Below are positions 43,709-56,201 of a stretch of 64,000 nucleotides of DNA, in pieces. This stretch comes from an uncultured Aquimarina sp. Lineage in GTDB: Bacteria > Bacteroidota > Bacteroidia > Flavobacteriales > Flavobacteriaceae. The stretch is taken from NCBI RefSeq assembly GCF_947492965.1, contig NZ_CANLOZ010000002.1, positions 765,963-829,962 on the forward strand, written 5' to 3'. Positions within the stretch are counted from its first letter, which is position 1; the number at the start of each line of letters is the position of its first letter. Under the pieces are notes generated by a model. It made no database searches, had not been told where the DNA came from, and worked only from the letters and a program-made list of their open reading frames with translations. The translations under genes and the position numbers were made by a program.

Positions 43709-44755
43709 TTAATATGTTTCTAATTTACTATGTACTTTTTGTATTTCTGTATCCACATAGGATTGTGCGAAATGAACATAACGGTAAAAAGAAGTGCTAT
43801 TGGCACTATGGCCACTGATGGAACGCACCAGATGTTCTGGCATTCCTAAAATTAATAAAGTGGTAATAGCTGTTCTCCTCATCATATGAGAACTCATTTT
43901 GTCACAAAAGCGTTCGGGCTTTTTTTGCGGGTTTTTAGATGCATTATAGCTTTTTCCCTGTCTTTCTCTAGAAAGTTCGATAGGAGCCGTAAAATTAGCT
44001 TTCTCGCCAATGCTTTTTAAGGTTTTATTAAAATTAAATAAGGTAATCGGTGTAAAAAGCAAAGATCGTACACTTCTGGATTTATATCTTTGGTAAATAT
44101 CAACCGCGTATCCTGGTAGTTTTACAGCACTATACGATTTTGTTTTTTTACTTTTTACCTTTAGGTACCACTCTCCATTCTGTAGCTCAAAGTTCTTATT
44201 AGTCAACAAAAAGATATCTGAGAATCGTAAACCTGTAGTACAGCCAAACACAAAAATGTCTTTTATTCTTTTTTCTGCAGGTGTTAATAGCATCTGAAAC
44301 TCCTGATCGTGTATTAAGAACTTTAATTGTTCTGGTGATAATACGAGGATATCTACCTCTTCTTTACGTACATACAGTAATTTATGAAAATCACCTGTGT
44401 TATAATGTTTTTCATTTTTTAGGTAATTAAAAAAGGTACGTATTTGTTTCATATTAGCACCTACATAGTTATCGTAGCATCCTTTCTTATACATAAAATC
44501 AGAGAACTTACGATAGAATTTCTTCCAATAGTTCTTTTCTGAAGCTAACTCTCGTTTGGTTAGTTTACTGGCATCACTAATACGTAAATCAAAATCAGTA
44601 GTGGTAGTAAACTCTATGAGGTTATGAAGCACATAGCGATAATTATCAATAGTACCTTTGGTGATTTTAGTTCCATTCTTTTTTAAACGCTTACCAGTCT
44701 CAGAATCTCGAATAAACTGTTTAAACAAAGGTAAGATTGGGGTAGTTTTTTTCAT
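43709..44755 (-). CDS. Tyrosine recombinase / phage-integrase family
   Basis: 348 aa. N-terminal SAM-like core-binding domain (about 1-140, basic helices RETGKRLKKNGTKITK, KKGCYDNYVGANMKQIRTFF) and the catalytic domain (about 150-348): Arg in CTTGLRFSDIF, Lys in KVKSKKTKSYSAVK, H-x-x-R in SSHMMRRTAITTLL, His in ISGHSA, and a Tyr in SFYRYVH or QSYV. The active-site set appears complete. It lies between two RHS tip-immunity modules and inside their inverted core repeats. Its own promoter box is present. It could integrate or invert this segment; no attachment site was found. Confidence 0.9.
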   Translation of the reverse strand: MKKTTPILPLFKQFIRDSETGKRLKKNGTKITKGTIDNYRYVLHNLIEFTTTTDFDLRISDASKLTKRELASEKNYWKKFYRKFSDFMYKKGCYDNYVGANMKQIRTFFNYLKNEKHYNTGDFHKLLYVRKEEVDILVLSPEQLKFLIHDQEFQMLLTPAEKRIKDIFVFGCTTGLRFSDIFLLTNKNFELQNGEWYLKVKSKKTKSYSAVKLPGYAVDIYQRYKSRSVRSLLFTPITLFNFNKTLKSIGEKANFTAPIELSRERQGKSYNASKNPQKKPERFCDKMSSHMMRRTAITTLLILGMPEHLVRSISGHSANSTSFYRYVHFAQSYVDTEIQKVHSKLETY

Positions 44756-44774
44756 GAAGCTAATTTTGGGATCT

Positions 44775-44782
44775 CAAATATA
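44775..44782 (-). promoter_or_regulatory. -7 box of the integrase promoter
   Basis: TATATTTG on the minus strand, 19 bp before the integrase ATG, a full match to TAnnTTTG. No -33 TTTG. Confidence 0.45.
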
Positions 44783-44802
44783 CTATTTTGCTTTTAAGTA
44801 AC

Positions 44803-44826
44803 TGTTAGTTATGCTATTGCCTAACA
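44803..44826. promoter_or_regulatory. Inverted repeat TGTTAG-N12-CTAACA upstream of the integrase
   Basis: 6-bp arms around a 12-bp centre, 21 bp upstream of the integrase -7 box. The geometry would suit an operator or a recombinase arm site. Arms are short, so chance is not excluded. Confidence 0.3.
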
Positions 44827-44938
44827 TTTAATCATTTTATTATTTGATCTTTCTCTTTTGTATGCCTTCACTTTACTTGTGAAACTTGTGATGAGTTATC
44901 TTTTAATTCCTATATAAAAATTAAAATCCAAAAAACAC

Positions 44939-45553
44939 TCAATCTATGTCAAGGGGTTTTCTTTTCCTTTTACTGTGATAGAATAGATAAGAATATTCAA
45001 CATCATAGTTAAAAAGATGCTTTGCTAGGTATTCAATTATTCTACTTGAACAGGTGATTTTTGTATCAGATGTTATATAAAAAATCATATTGTTCTTCCT
45101 AAAAAAGAATTTATACGGCTTTTCAAAATATGAAGAAGTATTTACCTTTTCTTCCAAAATTTTAAAAGTATCACAAGCCTCATTTTCTTTATCAAAAAAC
45201 ATTATTTGAAACTTATAAGAGTCTCTTTTGTCAATACAATTGTAATTGCTACTAATGATCTTTCCATTTGGAATGGAATCAATGATTTTTCTTTCCAAAA
45301 GTTTAATAATGATAGGAAGATTTGTAAATTCTAATTCTTGGTCTAAATCATCTAATTTAATAAGCTTAGATTCTTTTACAGTGGATTTTATCTTCTTAAA
45401 ATATTCCTTAATAGAGTCCTTTTCTTTTGACAATATTGCTTTCGGCAATGTCGATGAATTTCTAAACATTAAATTTGATTCACAATGGGCATTGTAAGAG
45501 AATAAACAACAAAACCAAATTAATAATTTGATTCTATTATTACCCACCTCCAT
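44939..45553 (-). CDS. Putative exported immunity protein to the RHS tip
   Basis: 204 aa from ATG 45551-45553 (MEVGNN); another ATG at 45577 gives 8 more residues. Both starts overlap the RHS stop. Its N terminus is a signal sequence ([17 protein letters not shown]), possibly lipoprotein-like, so the protein is expected in the periplasm or envelope. The rest is mixed, with KYNVD-like aromatic strands near the end ([17 protein letters not shown]) and a basic tail (SKRKRKP). No family recognised; assignment rests on being immediately downstream of a toxin tip. An envelope location fits a wall-targeting toxin. Confidence 0.6.
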   Translation of the reverse strand: MEVGNNRIKLLIWFCCLFSYNAHCESNLMFRNSSTLPKAILSKEKDSIKEYFKKIKSTVKESKLIKLDDLDQELEFTNLPIIIKLLERKIIDSIPNGKIISSNYNCIDKRDSYKFQIMFFDKENEACDTFKILEEKVNTSSYFEKPYKFFFRKNNMIFYITSDTKITCSSRIIEYLAKHLFNYDVEYSYLFYHSKRKRKPLDID

Positions 45554-48500
45554 TATCTTCAGAATTATTATCTTCATTTTTATGTTCTATTTGCTGAATA
45601 ACAGTACTTGCACTTTCATATTTGGTCCATACTTCTATAACAAGATCTAGAGTATCTGCATCAAACCATTTGTAAATACCTCCTATTTTATCTTTTTCCT
45701 CAAAATTCAACATTGATCCATGTTGATCAAACATATTGAATGTCGGATTGTTAGGATCAGTATTGTTTACTACAATTGTTGCACTATGGTAAGCATTTCT
45801 CATGGAAATACCAAAGAATGCATATTGTGGAACATCGCCTACCTTTGTTGATATAAATTCAGATGGTGTCATTTGACTCTTTAAAGTATATTTAAATTGA
45901 TCCCCACCAAAACCTTTGTCATTTAAAATCTCCAATTGATCTAGCATTGTAGAACCATTTGGATTATGTCCTAATGAATAAATAGGTATATCCTCACGTA
46001 GTACAACATCATAACTTCTATTAACACAAGTCAAACAATCATGTTTATTATCTGCATGACTACCATATCCTATATCATTCATATATGCTACAGGACCCAC
46101 AAACTTCCTTTTACTCGCATTTGTTTTAATATAATTTTGATAATCTTTAAATTCTGAAGAATGAAAAGATGCATCATCTATCCATGTAGTAATTTTGTTA
46201 CCTTCTAAATCCATAATATCATAACCTAACCAATAGTATTTTTTTCCATGAACTTCAACTGTTTCAAAAGCCATCTCAAAAATTCCTTCCTTATTCCAAA
46301 TATCAAATACTACATTATTTAATTTATCAACATTATCAGCGGGTAAATATTCTGCACCTTCAAATTCGACACCATCAACAACTCTATTTTCGCTAAAAGC
46401 ATAAGGGGAGTTATAAGAGTATTCATCTGCTAACGGATCTACCGCAAAGAATCTCCCTATACGAGGATCATGCATTCTGTATTTAAAGTTTACAGAGTTC
46501 CCTTCTCCTTTGATTTCATCATCTTTTTCTTGTCCTTGAAATCCATATCTATATTCAGAGGCATTTCCATTACGATTCGGTAATAGCATCCCAAACGGAT
46601 AGTAATCATTATATGCAAGAACGTCTGCTGTAAAAGTAGCTAAATTCTCCGTATCAATCAACTTACGATCGGTAACTACACTCAATACATTTCCTAAATG
46701 ATTACTTAGCTCATATCGCTTATCTCCTACTCCATTGGTAAACGTAGTAGCTACCTCAGCAGCTTCATCGGTGGTTTTGATACGCTTTTCTTCTAATCCT
46801 AATCGACTGCTACCATAGATATGATGTTCTGTTAAAAATACACCTTCTTCATTACCTACCATTCCTTCTACTGGTGCAATCTTCGCTACGATATCTGCTC
46901 CAGATTTTAAGTGTGTATTTGGTCGTAAGGTAATTCCATTTCCAGCAGTATAGCTTACGGTTGCCGTTGCTTCTACCACTACTTCTTCATCTGTACTACC
47001 CACAGTAATTAAATCTACCGCTTTAAAGTCTTGCGCATCGGTAATACTCTCACCTTTTTGGTCTAACTCTACAGGATTGATCTCTGGATTTGGTATTCCA
47101 TCAGAATAGGTATCATATACCGCCATCGTATTCCCTTGTGCATCTCTTACATACAAAGTAGTCTTATTCTCTGGCATTACGGTTTTAGAAATACGATTTC
47201 CTAAACCGTCATATCCAAAACTAATCGTAGTACCATCGTTTTTGGTCACTTTCTTTACTTTACCATCTACACGCCATTCGATCAATAGACCTTCAGCTTT
47301 GTCTTCTATTAACTGACCGATCTCATCATAGATATAATTGTCTAAATCTTGTCCGCTATCGATATCTTTATCATATACGGCATCGATACTTGGATCATCA
47401 TATACAGATCGCAATTGGTTAGAGATTTTATACTTTTTCTCTCGTACTGGATCTTCGGTAGCTTCTTCATTGTAGTTATAGGTAAAGTTATCCATTACCG
47501 TACCTGTATGATCCGTACGGGTTAGCTTTTCTAAGTTTCCGTTGTTATCATAATCGTAGGTGGTCTTGTAATTTTCATTACCATCACCATCATACCCTTG
47601 CATTTGTTTGATACGATTTAGCTGATCATACTCGTATTCATTACGCTGTAATCCTAGCATGGACTCATCATTATCTATCAAACTGGTAATCATTTGCTTG
47701 ATATTACCATTATAAAGATTTTTACCTACACTATTGCCATTAGAGAAGGCACTAGTAGCTGTATTACCCACAGAAGTATAATCTCCATTAGTGGTAAGAG
47801 GATCTGTCTCTCCGTAATAGGATAATGAATATCCCATCGCATCTTTTGCTACGGCAGATCCTACAGCACCATCACCACCCATATCAGCATCTGGCGTAAG
47901 GTTTTCTGAGTTTACACCTTTTAACCAACCTTGTAAGGTATAGGCATAGTCCATACCTTGTACTTTGCTCTGTCCTAATTCGGTTCTGGCTAGAGGTCCG
48001 TGTGCAAAATACTGATAGGTAGCATCCTGCTCCCAGATCATATCATCATCAGATGTTTGTACATTGATAATACGGTTATCCGCATCATATTCGTATCTAT
48101 GGATAAACTGATCTGGTTTTCCTTTTTGATACACTACACGCTGTACATTACCACTGATCAGGTCATACTCATATTCGATATTCTTAATCCCAGAAATACT
48201 GTTGGTAGGATCGATCGCCATTTGTTTATTATGCTGTACAATCTCTTTTACATTTCCGTGGATATCATAATGATAAAAAATCGCATTATTATATTGTCTT
48301 GTTAAGGTTCCTGACTCTACAGTATCGAAATAATAGATACCAGTAACTCTGTTTCTGGAATTCGCCACCTGATCATCGTTGGTACCAGTAATGGTATTAA
48401 AGATCGTAGCCGCATTAAATACCGGAGTACTATAAATCGTTCGAGTAACCTCTATCTGATTATCAGAAACATTTTTAGGATAATTATCCGATACTTTATT

Positions 48501-51500
48501 AGGCACCCAATCATTATCCGGAGTAGATGAGAATACTAGCTTTCCTGTGCTTTCTTCTATCGCGATATCCACTTTAGGGATCATCTCTCCAGCCTCCGTA
48601 ATACGCCCTAAATGATCGTAGGTTGTATAACTAAAGGTATTGTCTTCTTTTTGTCGAGCGTTTTGGGAAGCAATAATTCTTCCTAAATTATCATAAGCAA
48701 AGCGTGTTTCGCCTCCATCTGGAGTATACTGCCATACCAATTGATTTAGAGAATTGTATTTATACTCAGTAACCAACCTATGTTTTGGTAATAATGCAGG
48801 ATTCTCAGTGGCTCTGTCCTCTAGCCTATGCGCATTAATTTGTGCATGAATACCATTCGCATCTAGTTCTTCTTTTGTAAATCTATCGATCCCTGCAGGA
48901 GGTACCGTTTGCGTTAAATTACCTGACTGATCATAATAGTATAAGGTATATTGATATTCTTTATCAAAATATCGCATAGTAAAAGTCTCATTCGCATTCT
49001 GTAACGCTGCTTTTAGATATGCTTTCTTAAATGCCAAACGTTTTGCATCTAGGAAATTGTTATAACTATCCCCATTGTAGGTTTCGCTAACATTTAGGAT
49101 AAACTCCTCACAATCGGTATCATTATCCACGATATCTACCTCTATATCAGGCACAACAGTTATTATTGGAGGCTGCGAACATGGCAGCTCATTATTTGCA
49201 ATAAGTTCGCCTACAAAATCAACCCAACTATCAGCATTTGCAGGATCAGGATTTACATGAACAACGTACTCATCAATAACTCCTTGTGTGGAACTACTAC
49301 CAAAATTAAGTCCGGAAGATGCAAACTCTGCAATGGTTAAGAATTGTAAACTCTCGATTGAACTGATCCTTAATTTATCTATATAGTATTTATAATCTTC
49401 TGTGATTATTGCATATCGGATGTCACAGAAATATTCTAATGTATACAATTCTGGCAAGTTATATCCATCAATACCATCCGCTACTGTTTGTAATAACTCG
49501 TAGGCATCTGTACAACTCACAGGTTTTACCGTTTCTGGAATACATGGTACACAAGAACCGGGTTCTTGTTCTTCGTCTCCCAGCGCTTTAGTGTTAAAGT
49601 CTGAATTCTTAGCAAATAATGATTGAGAATCAGGTTGTATTGGCTGAAGAATATCTCCACAAGATTCTACTACCCTAATACCGTCGATTGTTAAATAATT
49701 TGCTTTATCCGGTATAACATTGACGCTAAACTTTAATTCCGCATTCTGTTTTGTTTCATTAGCAATAAAACTTACTTCTACTCTTCCCCATCTTTGATTA
49801 CCAAAACCATTAAAAGTAACTGTAGGAGCATTTCTAACCTGTCCATTCAATGTAATTATAAAATTACTTTGATCTCCTACTTCTGATATGGGATGATTTA
49901 CAGTTTCATAATTATGCCCTCCATAAGCCTGATAAAATGAAACTTTGTAAGTTCTCCCAGCTATAATATCAATTTCCGTAAAAAAGCTACCACTAATGCC
50001 CTGAATACTACTACCTGGTACACCGAGAAAAACACCACCATCCGGACTTGCGGGATGATCACTGACAATAACAGTATTTTCATTAGTATTCCAATAAGCA
50101 AGAGGTCCAAAAGGTGATGCGGTAAACTCTGGAATCACATCAAGAAAAGTGCTTCTAAGTGCAGTAGCAATACCACCATTAGAAAATTCTAAACTCTGTA
50201 TAGCTTCAAAAGACTCATCTATTAAAACAGTAGTTCCTGAACAATCGTCTGGTTCTTCATCTAGTATATCAAACAGATCACACTGATAATAGGTAGGTTC
50301 ATTATCACCCTTTGGATCTTGAACGAAAGAAAATCTTGAGTAGTCTACAAGATCCCCGTTGTTATTTTCGTATTGTACGATGATTTCCGAAGATGGTCCA
50401 GCTGTAGTAGAATTATTATCTCTAAAATCGAACGTTCGAATATTCTTAATATTAACAAAAGGTTGTACATTATCCTGCTCAAGATAAATGAATCCAAAAC
50501 TATGTAACTTATCATATTTTATATATTGAACATTATCATTATTAAGTGTGTTTCCACTCCAAGTAACCTTACTAGTATCAAAGTAATCAACGTTATCAAG
50601 GCTTGAATCACATCCATTTATAGAACAAGAGTATTTTAAATTAGCCTGTAAGAATTTCTGTAAAAACTCATTATACTCTGGATAAGCTGATAAATTTGCA
50701 GTGCCATAAAAATCTCCATTAGCTATTAAAGCATTCATTAAATTTTTAAAATGAAAAGCCGCCTCTGGTTTTAAGGTTGTCGCTCCTTGATCACAAGTTG
50801 GAAAACCATCTGGATCACCAGGATTATCCACTACTCCACAACAAGAGAAATTAAGTAATGTTTTTGCTTCTTTAAAAATTCTTCCTTCTATTTTTACCTT
50901 AGAGAAATTAGCGTCTAAATATGTAAGGTTTGCTACATTTGATACTCCTGTGAAATTATTGATAGTTTCACCAATAAATAGTCCACTTATCGTGTAATCT
51001 GATCCAGCAGGTAAGTTGCCATCTAGTATGTAGGTAAGATGCGTTTCGCTATCAGTTTCTATATAACACGTATTACCCAGTACATTCCAGTATACGTCTT
51101 CTCCAACGGGAATTTCGAAATACTCTGGCAAGTAACTGTCTCTATAAGCATCTAGATTCGTGATTTCATAATCAGTACTTCCGATATTTCCGTTCTGCAC
51201 CAAAGCATTCATTAAATTAATCAAAGCTGCTTTGAAACGTGGTTGCTTATCACAATCATTAAAAACGGATGTTCCCTCTGCTCCAGAACCTAAATCCTGA
51301 CCCACATCATTACCAGAATTATTGATAGAACACTTTCCGATTCTAGCTCTCGTAGTTCCAGAAAGTATGATTTCTTCGAAAGCACCTTCGCTTTCATTTG
51401 TTCCTTGTACACGTGCCAAAATTTGGAAGTCAAAAGTCTCGGTGTTTGTATTGTTTGGATCTTCTTGATAAAATATATTAGTCAATCTGGTAATATACCA

Positions 51501-54500
51501 TTGATTGTTATATCCGCTCCAAGAATAATTAGAAGCGTCTGTCTCACTTATTGTTAAGGTTGTTGGAGTACCTCCATTAAAAGCAATAGATAAAGTGTTT
51601 CCGTTTGGAGTTCCTACCACATCAAAAGCACCTACAGGAAGCGTTCCTCCAAGGTCCTCAAATAAATCTTTACTTAAATACTGTCCTTTATAGTCTCTAC
51701 TACCTACTAGTGAAATTGGTTCATTACTGGCATCTAATTCTGTTGCCAATCCGTTTAGATACAACTCCATATCTCTAGCCATTGGACAAATACCTGTATT
51801 GATATAGTATTCGTAATTGGCTTGATTTATAGTTTCTTGAACCACATCTCCAGAATCTTGTCCAGAGTTGTATAAATCATCAATTGGTGGGAAACGTTTC
51901 TCCTTTTCTATGTATAATTCGTTTCCATTGGAATTACATAAATTATTAGCAGGTTGACTAAACAACCCATTAATTGCTCCAGATTGTGGATAATCAGAGA
52001 TTACTGCTACTAAGGATGCTGGTGCTTCATCTACACCGATACAGGTATTATAAAATCCGCTATTGTGTGCATATAAAGAAGACAATACAAACTGAATCTT
52101 TTGTTTTAGTGCCAGATAATACGATCTATATCGTTGCCAAACTCTGTTTTTATCATCTGCATTAAGTGAAGAACTAGCCAAAAAGTCACTCAAATCATCA
52201 AAATTACTAAATCCGTTACCACAAGAGGATACACTATTACAAGTTGCTGTATTATAAGCTACCTGAAGCATAAAGGTCCCGAAATTATCATAATTTGTTT
52301 CTAAGGCATGCTCCATTAACGCTCTTCTATTAATATAACTAGAACTGGAATTATTCTCATCGATAGCTTGTATCGGTTGATTAAAATAAGGATCGTTGTT
52401 TACCAGCATATTATACCTGGCAAAAATATTAAATCCTGCTGCTGTTGCATCTTCATAGGTTTGAAGCCCCATGATATAATTATTAAAACCATCACTGTTC
52501 ATTCTTGCATTGCCAATAGCGCTAATCTCTGCACAAACCGCGAAAGAGTATTCTAAATATTTATACTCTGGGTGATATACGATTAATGATTCTCCCCACG
52601 AATCCTGCCAATAGCTTTTTAATTCATTAACGCTGGCAAACTCTACATACTGTGGTTCTACATTATAATAATCTTCCTGCCCAGTTGGGATTAGATCAAA
52701 ATCTACATCTTCAATTAACGCCGGCTCATACGTCTCATTCTCGCTATCATACTTAACACGGATATAACTAATAAACCCATTTTCGTCATAATAATGTCCT
52801 GAATCTGATCCTAAATCTTTTTCATAGTGGAAAGGATTTCTCCAAGTATTTCCGTTGGCACTAAATAAAAGGTTATTGTCTTTGAAAATACTTAAATCTT
52901 CTAATGCGTCCCATTGCGGATTCTCTTCAACTTCTGTTTCAAATCGCATTCCGTACTGACCCGCGATATTCATATCCTGTATTAATGCATCTGTATCATT
53001 ACTACACGAAATAGAGTTTCTAATGATCTCATCCTGTTCATCAATTTCATCGGTTCCATCAGTAATAATACCATCGGTTCCAAATGCATCCTCACAAGCC
53101 GCGATTAACAAATCGAACTCTCTGGCAAAACGTTGTTCCAATAATGCTAATTCTTCATCAGTAGAAAAATCTTCATACCCAGCTATTTGCTCTTTGATAT
53201 AATTTTGTCTCGCACCTGTTACTGTTTGTCCTAAAAGAATGGCATCTAAACAATCTTCTTTACTTTCTATAAAACATCCGTTAAAACTAGCTTCAGGAGA
53301 AAATGGCGATGGATCTAGATAACAATCAACATTCGTAGAATCCGTAATTCTGGCAATATAATCGTTAGTAAACTCTTCTAGTTTTTCTTTATTGATTTTT
53401 AGAAGCTTCGCTATTCCGAATGAACCTGCTTCCATACCTTCTACTTCTTCTTCTAATGAGAACAGTGCTAATCCATTTTCTGAAGTTACTGTAGTATTTA
53501 TGGTATTTGGTAATAAAGACTCCCCTGTATCATTCATTACATCTAACTGCAAATCGTAGACATAAGGATAGGCATTGGTTCCATTTGCACATTCGTATGA
53601 GAATCGCAACTCAGCAACGCCTAATTCATAATCAAAGAAATAATCGGTAAAATCTGCCGCATTCACTTGCTGAGATGCGTAAAACTTCGCATCATACAAT
53701 TCACCAAAATTACCTGTAGAATATAAAGTATTACTCTTTGGGTCTTCAAAAAGGTCTGATTCTAGTTCTTCGTGTAACTTATTTAATTCTTCGTCTCTTA
53801 ATGCTACTAAACTATTTGGATTTCCGCCTGCCAATGCAGTAGCAATTGTTCTTCCTTGTGGATCTATATAACTTACACTCGATTGACCGTTGGGATCAAT
53901 TACTACATTTTTCTTATAATGTATCTCGTTACCTACATTATATCCAAAAAGTCTATTTAATTCTTTTTGTTTTGGCTTTCCGTAGTAGTAACGCATTTCG
54001 TGCTTAGTACCCAATTGATGGTCAGACCCTACACCACCTTTTCTTTTAATACGTCCTGTATTATCGGATGTATATTCTATTTGTGAAAATGGTTTTCCGC
54101 TAGCTTGTGCAATACGATCTCTAAAGATGCTTGCGATATCATTATCACCAGAATAGTATTTACTGGCTCCAGAAGATGAAGACATTCCGGTTGTCTTTAC
54201 TTCATTAGGAGAGATTTTATCTTCTGTATCAAAATCCTGATAGCTATAAGGTGCATTTAACTCATTTACATTAAAATTCTCATAATATCTAATTCTATTT
54301 TCATTCACAGGAACTGGCAATACTTCAATTGCAGGTCTTCCTTGCGAATCATAGATTACTTCTCCAATAATGGCATTATCATCACTATTAATTTTAGTAA
54401 CCGTTTGTCTATTTCTTAAAGTTCCATCAAAATAACTTACTACTTCTTTTTTCTTTCCTTCTTCTGCATAACTGGCTTGAAATTGCCAGTTTTTGTTGTT

Positions 54501-55430
54501 TTCATGATCTTCTACCACTTCTACAAAATACGGAGCCCAGTCAGCAACTTTTTCTTTATTTTCAAATCCACTACTCCATCTTCCATATTTATATTTGGTA
54601 ACATTTTCTAAATATTTTCCTACCGCACGTACTCTAAAAATGATATATCCTTTGGAGTAGATCAATGGAATGGAATAATTGGTTTCGGTTGTTTGGATTC
54701 TGGTATTATCTAGTTCAAAATCTCTGGTAGAAAAATCTATTGCCGTTGGTGGTTGTGGCGTTGTAAAATCTTTAGAGTAACTATCCACCCATGTCCACTC
54801 CACATCATAACTAATTGCCCCTTCTACTGGAGTCCAACGTAAATTTACTTCATCTGCTGCCGCTATATCCTGAGGAGTTGGTATTGTTACAGATGGAGCT
54901 AATGAAGGATCTAAATTACGATAACGCTTTACATCAAAACCTACTGTAAGCGTTACATTATCAGGAATAGTAGCATTGTCCTGAGCTGGAGTATCATTAT
55001 CAACATTTTTAAACGTAGTGTTTAGAATTCTAATAGAAGCTCCATAGATACCTCTTAATAAGTGTTTATTGATATTTGTAAAACTTCCTCCAGAACCTGG
55101 AATATTATTGCTCTCTACTTCCAAAACCACTGTCTCTGCAACAGCGTCTGCAGGAAAGGAAGGTGTAATTTCCAATTCCATAGAAAACGTAAACCAAGAT
55201 TCTGCTCCTAATACCTCATTTACATTTAAGGCAATGTAGGTCATAGGGTTTTCATCTATGATATTGTCATTAGGCAATTCTGATTCTTCAAAAACAATGG
55301 TAGCACTAGCATTGGTAATGATATCGTTTAACTGATTGGCAGTATAAATATCTTCATTCTGTGCATAACCTATACATCCAATCAACAATAAAAGGAGGAA
55401 GAATTTGCTATGTAAAGTTTTCGTATTCAT
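45540..55430 (-). CDS. Giant Sec-exported RHS/YD-repeat protein with cysteine-hydrolase-like tip
   Basis: 3296 aa. Signal peptide [26 protein letters not shown]3-like region about 180-290; DUF6443-like N-terminal RHS domain about 320-560 ([29 protein letters not shown]); Asn/Asp-rich middle; YD repeats about 2200-2800 ([23 protein letters not shown]); core at 2942-3027. The tip (3028-3296) has [10 protein letters not shown] (Cys3131 and Cys3134), YHSATIVV (His3214) and FDQHG (Asp3234). That Cys-His-Asp order and Cys-to-His spacing of about 80 residues recall papain/NlpC-like amidases such as Tae4; the enzyme call is tentative. RHS shells in other bacteria encapsulate the tip. No T9SS domain is seen. 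Confidence 0.9.
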   Translation of the reverse strand: MNTKTLHSKFFLLLLLIGCIGYAQNEDIYTANQLNDIITNASATIVFEESELPNDNIIDENPMTYIALNVNEVLGAESWFTFSMELEITPSFPADAVAETVVLEVESNNIPGSGGSFTNINKHLLRGIYGASIRILNTTFKNVDNDTPAQDNATIPDNVTLTVGFDVKRYRNLDPSLAPSVTIPTPQDIAAADEVNLRWTPVEGAISYDVEWTWVDSYSKDFTTPQPPTAIDFSTRDFELDNTRIQTTETNYSIPLIYSKGYIIFRVRAVGKYLENVTKYKYGRWSSGFENKEKVADWAPYFVEVVEDHENNKNWQFQASYAEEGKKKEVVSYFDGTLRNRQTVTKINSDDNAIIGEVIYDSQGRPAIEVLPVPVNENRIRYYENFNVNELNAPYSYQDFDTEDKISPNEVKTTGMSSSSGASKYYSGDNDIASIFRDRIAQASGKPFSQIEYTSDNTGRIKRKGGVGSDHQLGTKHEMRYYYGKPKQKELNRLFGYNVGNEIHYKKNVVIDPNGQSSVSYIDPQGRTIATALAGGNPNSLVALRDEELNKLHEELESDLFEDPKSNTLYSTGNFGELYDAKFYASQQVNAADFTDYFFDYELGVAELRFSYECANGTNAYPYVYDLQLDVMNDTGESLLPNTINTTVTSENGLALFSLEEEVEGMEAGSFGIAKLLKINKEKLEEFTNDYIARITDSTNVDCYLDPSPFSPEASFNGCFIESKEDCLDAILLGQTVTGARQNYIKEQIAGYEDFSTDEELALLEQRFAREFDLLIAACEDAFGTDGIITDGTDEIDEQDEIIRNSISCSNDTDALIQDMNIAGQYGMRFETEVEENPQWDALEDLSIFKDNNLLFSANGNTWRNPFHYEKDLGSDSGHYYDENGFISYIRVKYDSENETYEPALIEDVDFDLIPTGQEDYYNVEPQYVEFASVNELKSYWQDSWGESLIVYHPEYKYLEYSFAVCAEISAIGNARMNSDGFNNYIMGLQTYEDATAAGFNIFARYNMLVNNDPYFNQPIQAIDENNSSSSYINRRALMEHALETNYDNFGTFMLQVAYNTATCNSVSSCGNGFSNFDDLSDFLASSSLNADDKNRVWQRYRSYYLALKQKIQFVLSSLYAHNSGFYNTCIGVDEAPASLVAVISDYPQSGAINGLFSQPANNLCNSNGNELYIEKEKRFPPIDDLYNSGQDSGDVVQETINQANYEYYINTGICPMARDMELYLNGLATELDASNEPISLVGSRDYKGQYLSKDLFEDLGGTLPVGAFDVVGTPNGNTLSIAFNGGTPTTLTISETDASNYSWSGYNNQWYITRLTNIFYQEDPNNTNTETFDFQILARVQGTNESEGAFEEIILSGTTRARIGKCSINNSGNDVGQDLGSGAEGTSVFNDCDKQPRFKAALINLMNALVQNGNIGSTDYEITNLDAYRDSYLPEYFEIPVGEDVYWNVLGNTCYIETDSETHLTYILDGNLPAGSDYTISGLFIGETINNFTGVSNVANLTYLDANFSKVKIEGRIFKEAKTLLNFSCCGVVDNPGDPDGFPTCDQGATTLKPEAAFHFKNLMNALIANGDFYGTANLSAYPEYNEFLQKFLQANLKYSCSINGCDSSLDNVDYFDTSKVTWSGNTLNNDNVQYIKYDKLHSFGFIYLEQDNVQPFVNIKNIRTFDFRDNNSTTAGPSSEIIVQYENNNGDLVDYSRFSFVQDPKGDNEPTYYQCDLFDILDEEPDDCSGTTVLIDESFEAIQSLEFSNGGIATALRSTFLDVIPEFTASPFGPLAYWNTNENTVIVSDHPASPDGGVFLGVPGSSIQGISGSFFTEIDIIAGRTYKVSFYQAYGGHNYETVNHPISEVGDQSNFIITLNGQVRNAPTVTFNGFGNQRWGRVEVSFIANETKQNAELKFSVNVIPDKANYLTIDGIRVVESCGDILQPIQPDSQSLFAKNSDFNTKALGDEEQEPGSCVPCIPETVKPVSCTDAYELLQTVADGIDGYNLPELYTLEYFCDIRYAIITEDYKYYIDKLRISSIESLQFLTIAEFASSGLNFGSSSTQGVIDEYVVHVNPDPANADSWVDFVGELIANNELPCSQPPIITVVPDIEVDIVDNDTDCEEFILNVSETYNGDSYNNFLDAKRLAFKKAYLKAALQNANETFTMRYFDKEYQYTLYYYDQSGNLTQTVPPAGIDRFTKEELDANGIHAQINAHRLEDRATENPALLPKHRLVTEYKYNSLNQLVWQYTPDGGETRFAYDNLGRIIASQNARQKEDNTFSYTTYDHLGRITEAGEMIPKVDIAIEESTGKLVFSSTPDNDWVPNKVSDNYPKNVSDNQIEVTRTIYSTPVFNAATIFNTITGTNDDQVANSRNRVTGIYYFDTVESGTLTRQYNNAIFYHYDIHGNVKEIVQHNKQMAIDPTNSISGIKNIEYEYDLISGNVQRVVYQKGKPDQFIHRYEYDADNRIINVQTSDDDMIWEQDATYQYFAHGPLARTELGQSKVQGMDYAYTLQGWLKGVNSENLTPDADMGGDGAVGSAVAKDAMGYSLSYYGETDPLTTNGDYTSVGNTATSAFSNGNSVGKNLYNGNIKQMITSLIDNDESMLGLQRNEYEYDQLNRIKQMQGYDGDGNENYKTTYDYDNNGNLEKLTRTDHTGTVMDNFTYNYNEEATEDPVREKKYKISNQLRSVYDDPSIDAVYDKDIDSGQDLDNYIYDEIGQLIEDKAEGLLIEWRVDGKVKKVTKNDGTTISFGYDGLGNRISKTVMPENKTTLYVRDAQGNTMAVYDTYSDGIPNPEINPVELDQKGESITDAQDFKAVDLITVGSTDEEVVVEATATVSYTAGNGITLRPNTHLKSGADIVAKIAPVEGMVGNEEGVFLTEHHIYGSSRLGLEEKRIKTTDEAAEVATTFTNGVGDKRYELSNHLGNVLSVVTDRKLIDTENLATFTADVLAYNDYYPFGMLLPNRNGNASEYRYGFQGQEKDDEIKGEGNSVNFKYRMHDPRIGRFFAVDPLADEYSYNSPYAFSENRVVDGVEFEGAEYLPADNVDKLNNVVFDIWNKEGIFEMAFETVEVHGKKYYWLGYDIMDLEGNKITTWIDDASFHSSEFKDYQNYIKTNASKRKFVGPVAYMNDIGYGSHADNKHDCLTCVNRSYDVVLREDIPIYSLGHNPNGSTMLDQLEILNDKGFGGDQFKYTLKSQMTPSEFISTKVGDVPQYAFFGISMRNAYHSATIVVNNTDPNNPTFNMFDQHGSMLNFEEKDKIGGIYKWFDADTLDLVIEVWTKYESASTVIQQIEHKNEDNNSEDNGGG
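46349..46607 (-). repeat. RHS core inverted repeat, copy inside the giant RHS gene
   Basis: Partner of 41794-42052. Encodes [15 protein letters not shown] to EGAE in the same frame; the variable tip begins immediately after. Together the copies bracket about 4.3 kb (42053-46348). Confidence 0.9.
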
Positions 55431-55463
55431 ATTTTTCCTATAGTGAAAATTCCTATTTATATT

Positions 55464-56201
55464 TTAATTATTAGATAGATCAACTATCTTAAATTCCTTG
55501 TATTTTTCGGCAGGAACAATTGTATTCCCTTTCTTACGTATGTAATTACTTTGTTTATCCTTTTTAGCGTTAGAAACCGTTAGATCATGGGTAAAAATGA
55601 TTTCAAAACGTCCAAAATCCTGCTCTGTTTGCCCACCATCTGTTTTAAAAGGCAGTTCCCTGTTTAAAAACAAAACTTGTTTATCTACGAAGTAATGTTC
55701 TTTATTTATATACAATACAATTTTATCGCAAGGAACAAACGACGCAGCAGGAAGTACATTTAATTCACAAATCCATTGTTTTTCGTTACTCTGCAATTCT
55801 TCTCCTTTATAATATTCGAGAAAACCTTTAATATCTATTGGAGCTGCAGGACCTCTTGGGGTTTTACTATATTCTATCGCTTTGCTATCATTATCAATGA
55901 TGAGACTAACTCCTGGAAATTGAATCACCTCTGAATTTAGCATAACCAGTTTTGAGTATCCTTGATTTTTCACAAAACTCCCGTTATAACTTTCATAGAC
56001 CTTAGCCCCAGTTTTTCCTCTAAACAGTGATTGTTTAATCGCTACACTATACACGGAAGTATTTTCATAAAAATTAGTTGTCTTCTCTATAATTGATACG
56101 ACATCTTTTGGTTCTTGTCCATAAAAACATATGGGAAGAAGCACCATCAGTGCAAGAACACTATACCTTTTAAAGTTATTCATATCCATATGTTTAATCA
56201 T
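55464..56201 (-). CDS. Exported LolA-like protein of the RHS operon
   Basis: 245 aa from ATG 56199-56201, which overlaps the stop of the upstream giant gene (ATGATTAA); an ATG six codons in (56183) is an alternative. Signal peptide to FYGQ. The mature protein is a half-barrel pattern, VYSVAIKQSLFRGKTGAKVYESYNGSFVKN, then LVMLNSEVIQFPGVSLI, KIVLYINKEHYFVDKQVLFLNREL, IIFTHDLTV. This resembles outer-membrane lipoprotein carrier/sorting proteins (LolA/LppX-like), by fold pattern only. It lies between two huge surface proteins, which suggests a role in their folding or outer-membrane delivery. Confidence 0.65.
   Translation of the reverse strand: MIKHMDMNNFKRYSVLALMVLLPICFYGQEPKDVVSIIEKTTNFYENTSVYSVAIKQSLFRGKTGAKVYESYNGSFVKNQGYSKLVMLNSEVIQFPGVSLIIDNDSKAIEYSKTPRGPAAPIDIKGFLEYYKGEELQSNEKQWICELNVLPAASFVPCDKIVLYINKEHYFVDKQVLFLNRELPFKTDGGQTEQDFGRFEIIFTHDLTVSNAKKDKQSNYIRKKGNTIVPAEKYKEFKIVDLSNN

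Noticed and set aside
43561..44938. Attachment-site (att) core for the tyrosine recombinase
   Set aside because: No direct or inverted copy longer than a few bases was found in both gaps around the integrase or at the tip boundaries, apart from the RHS core repeats themselves.
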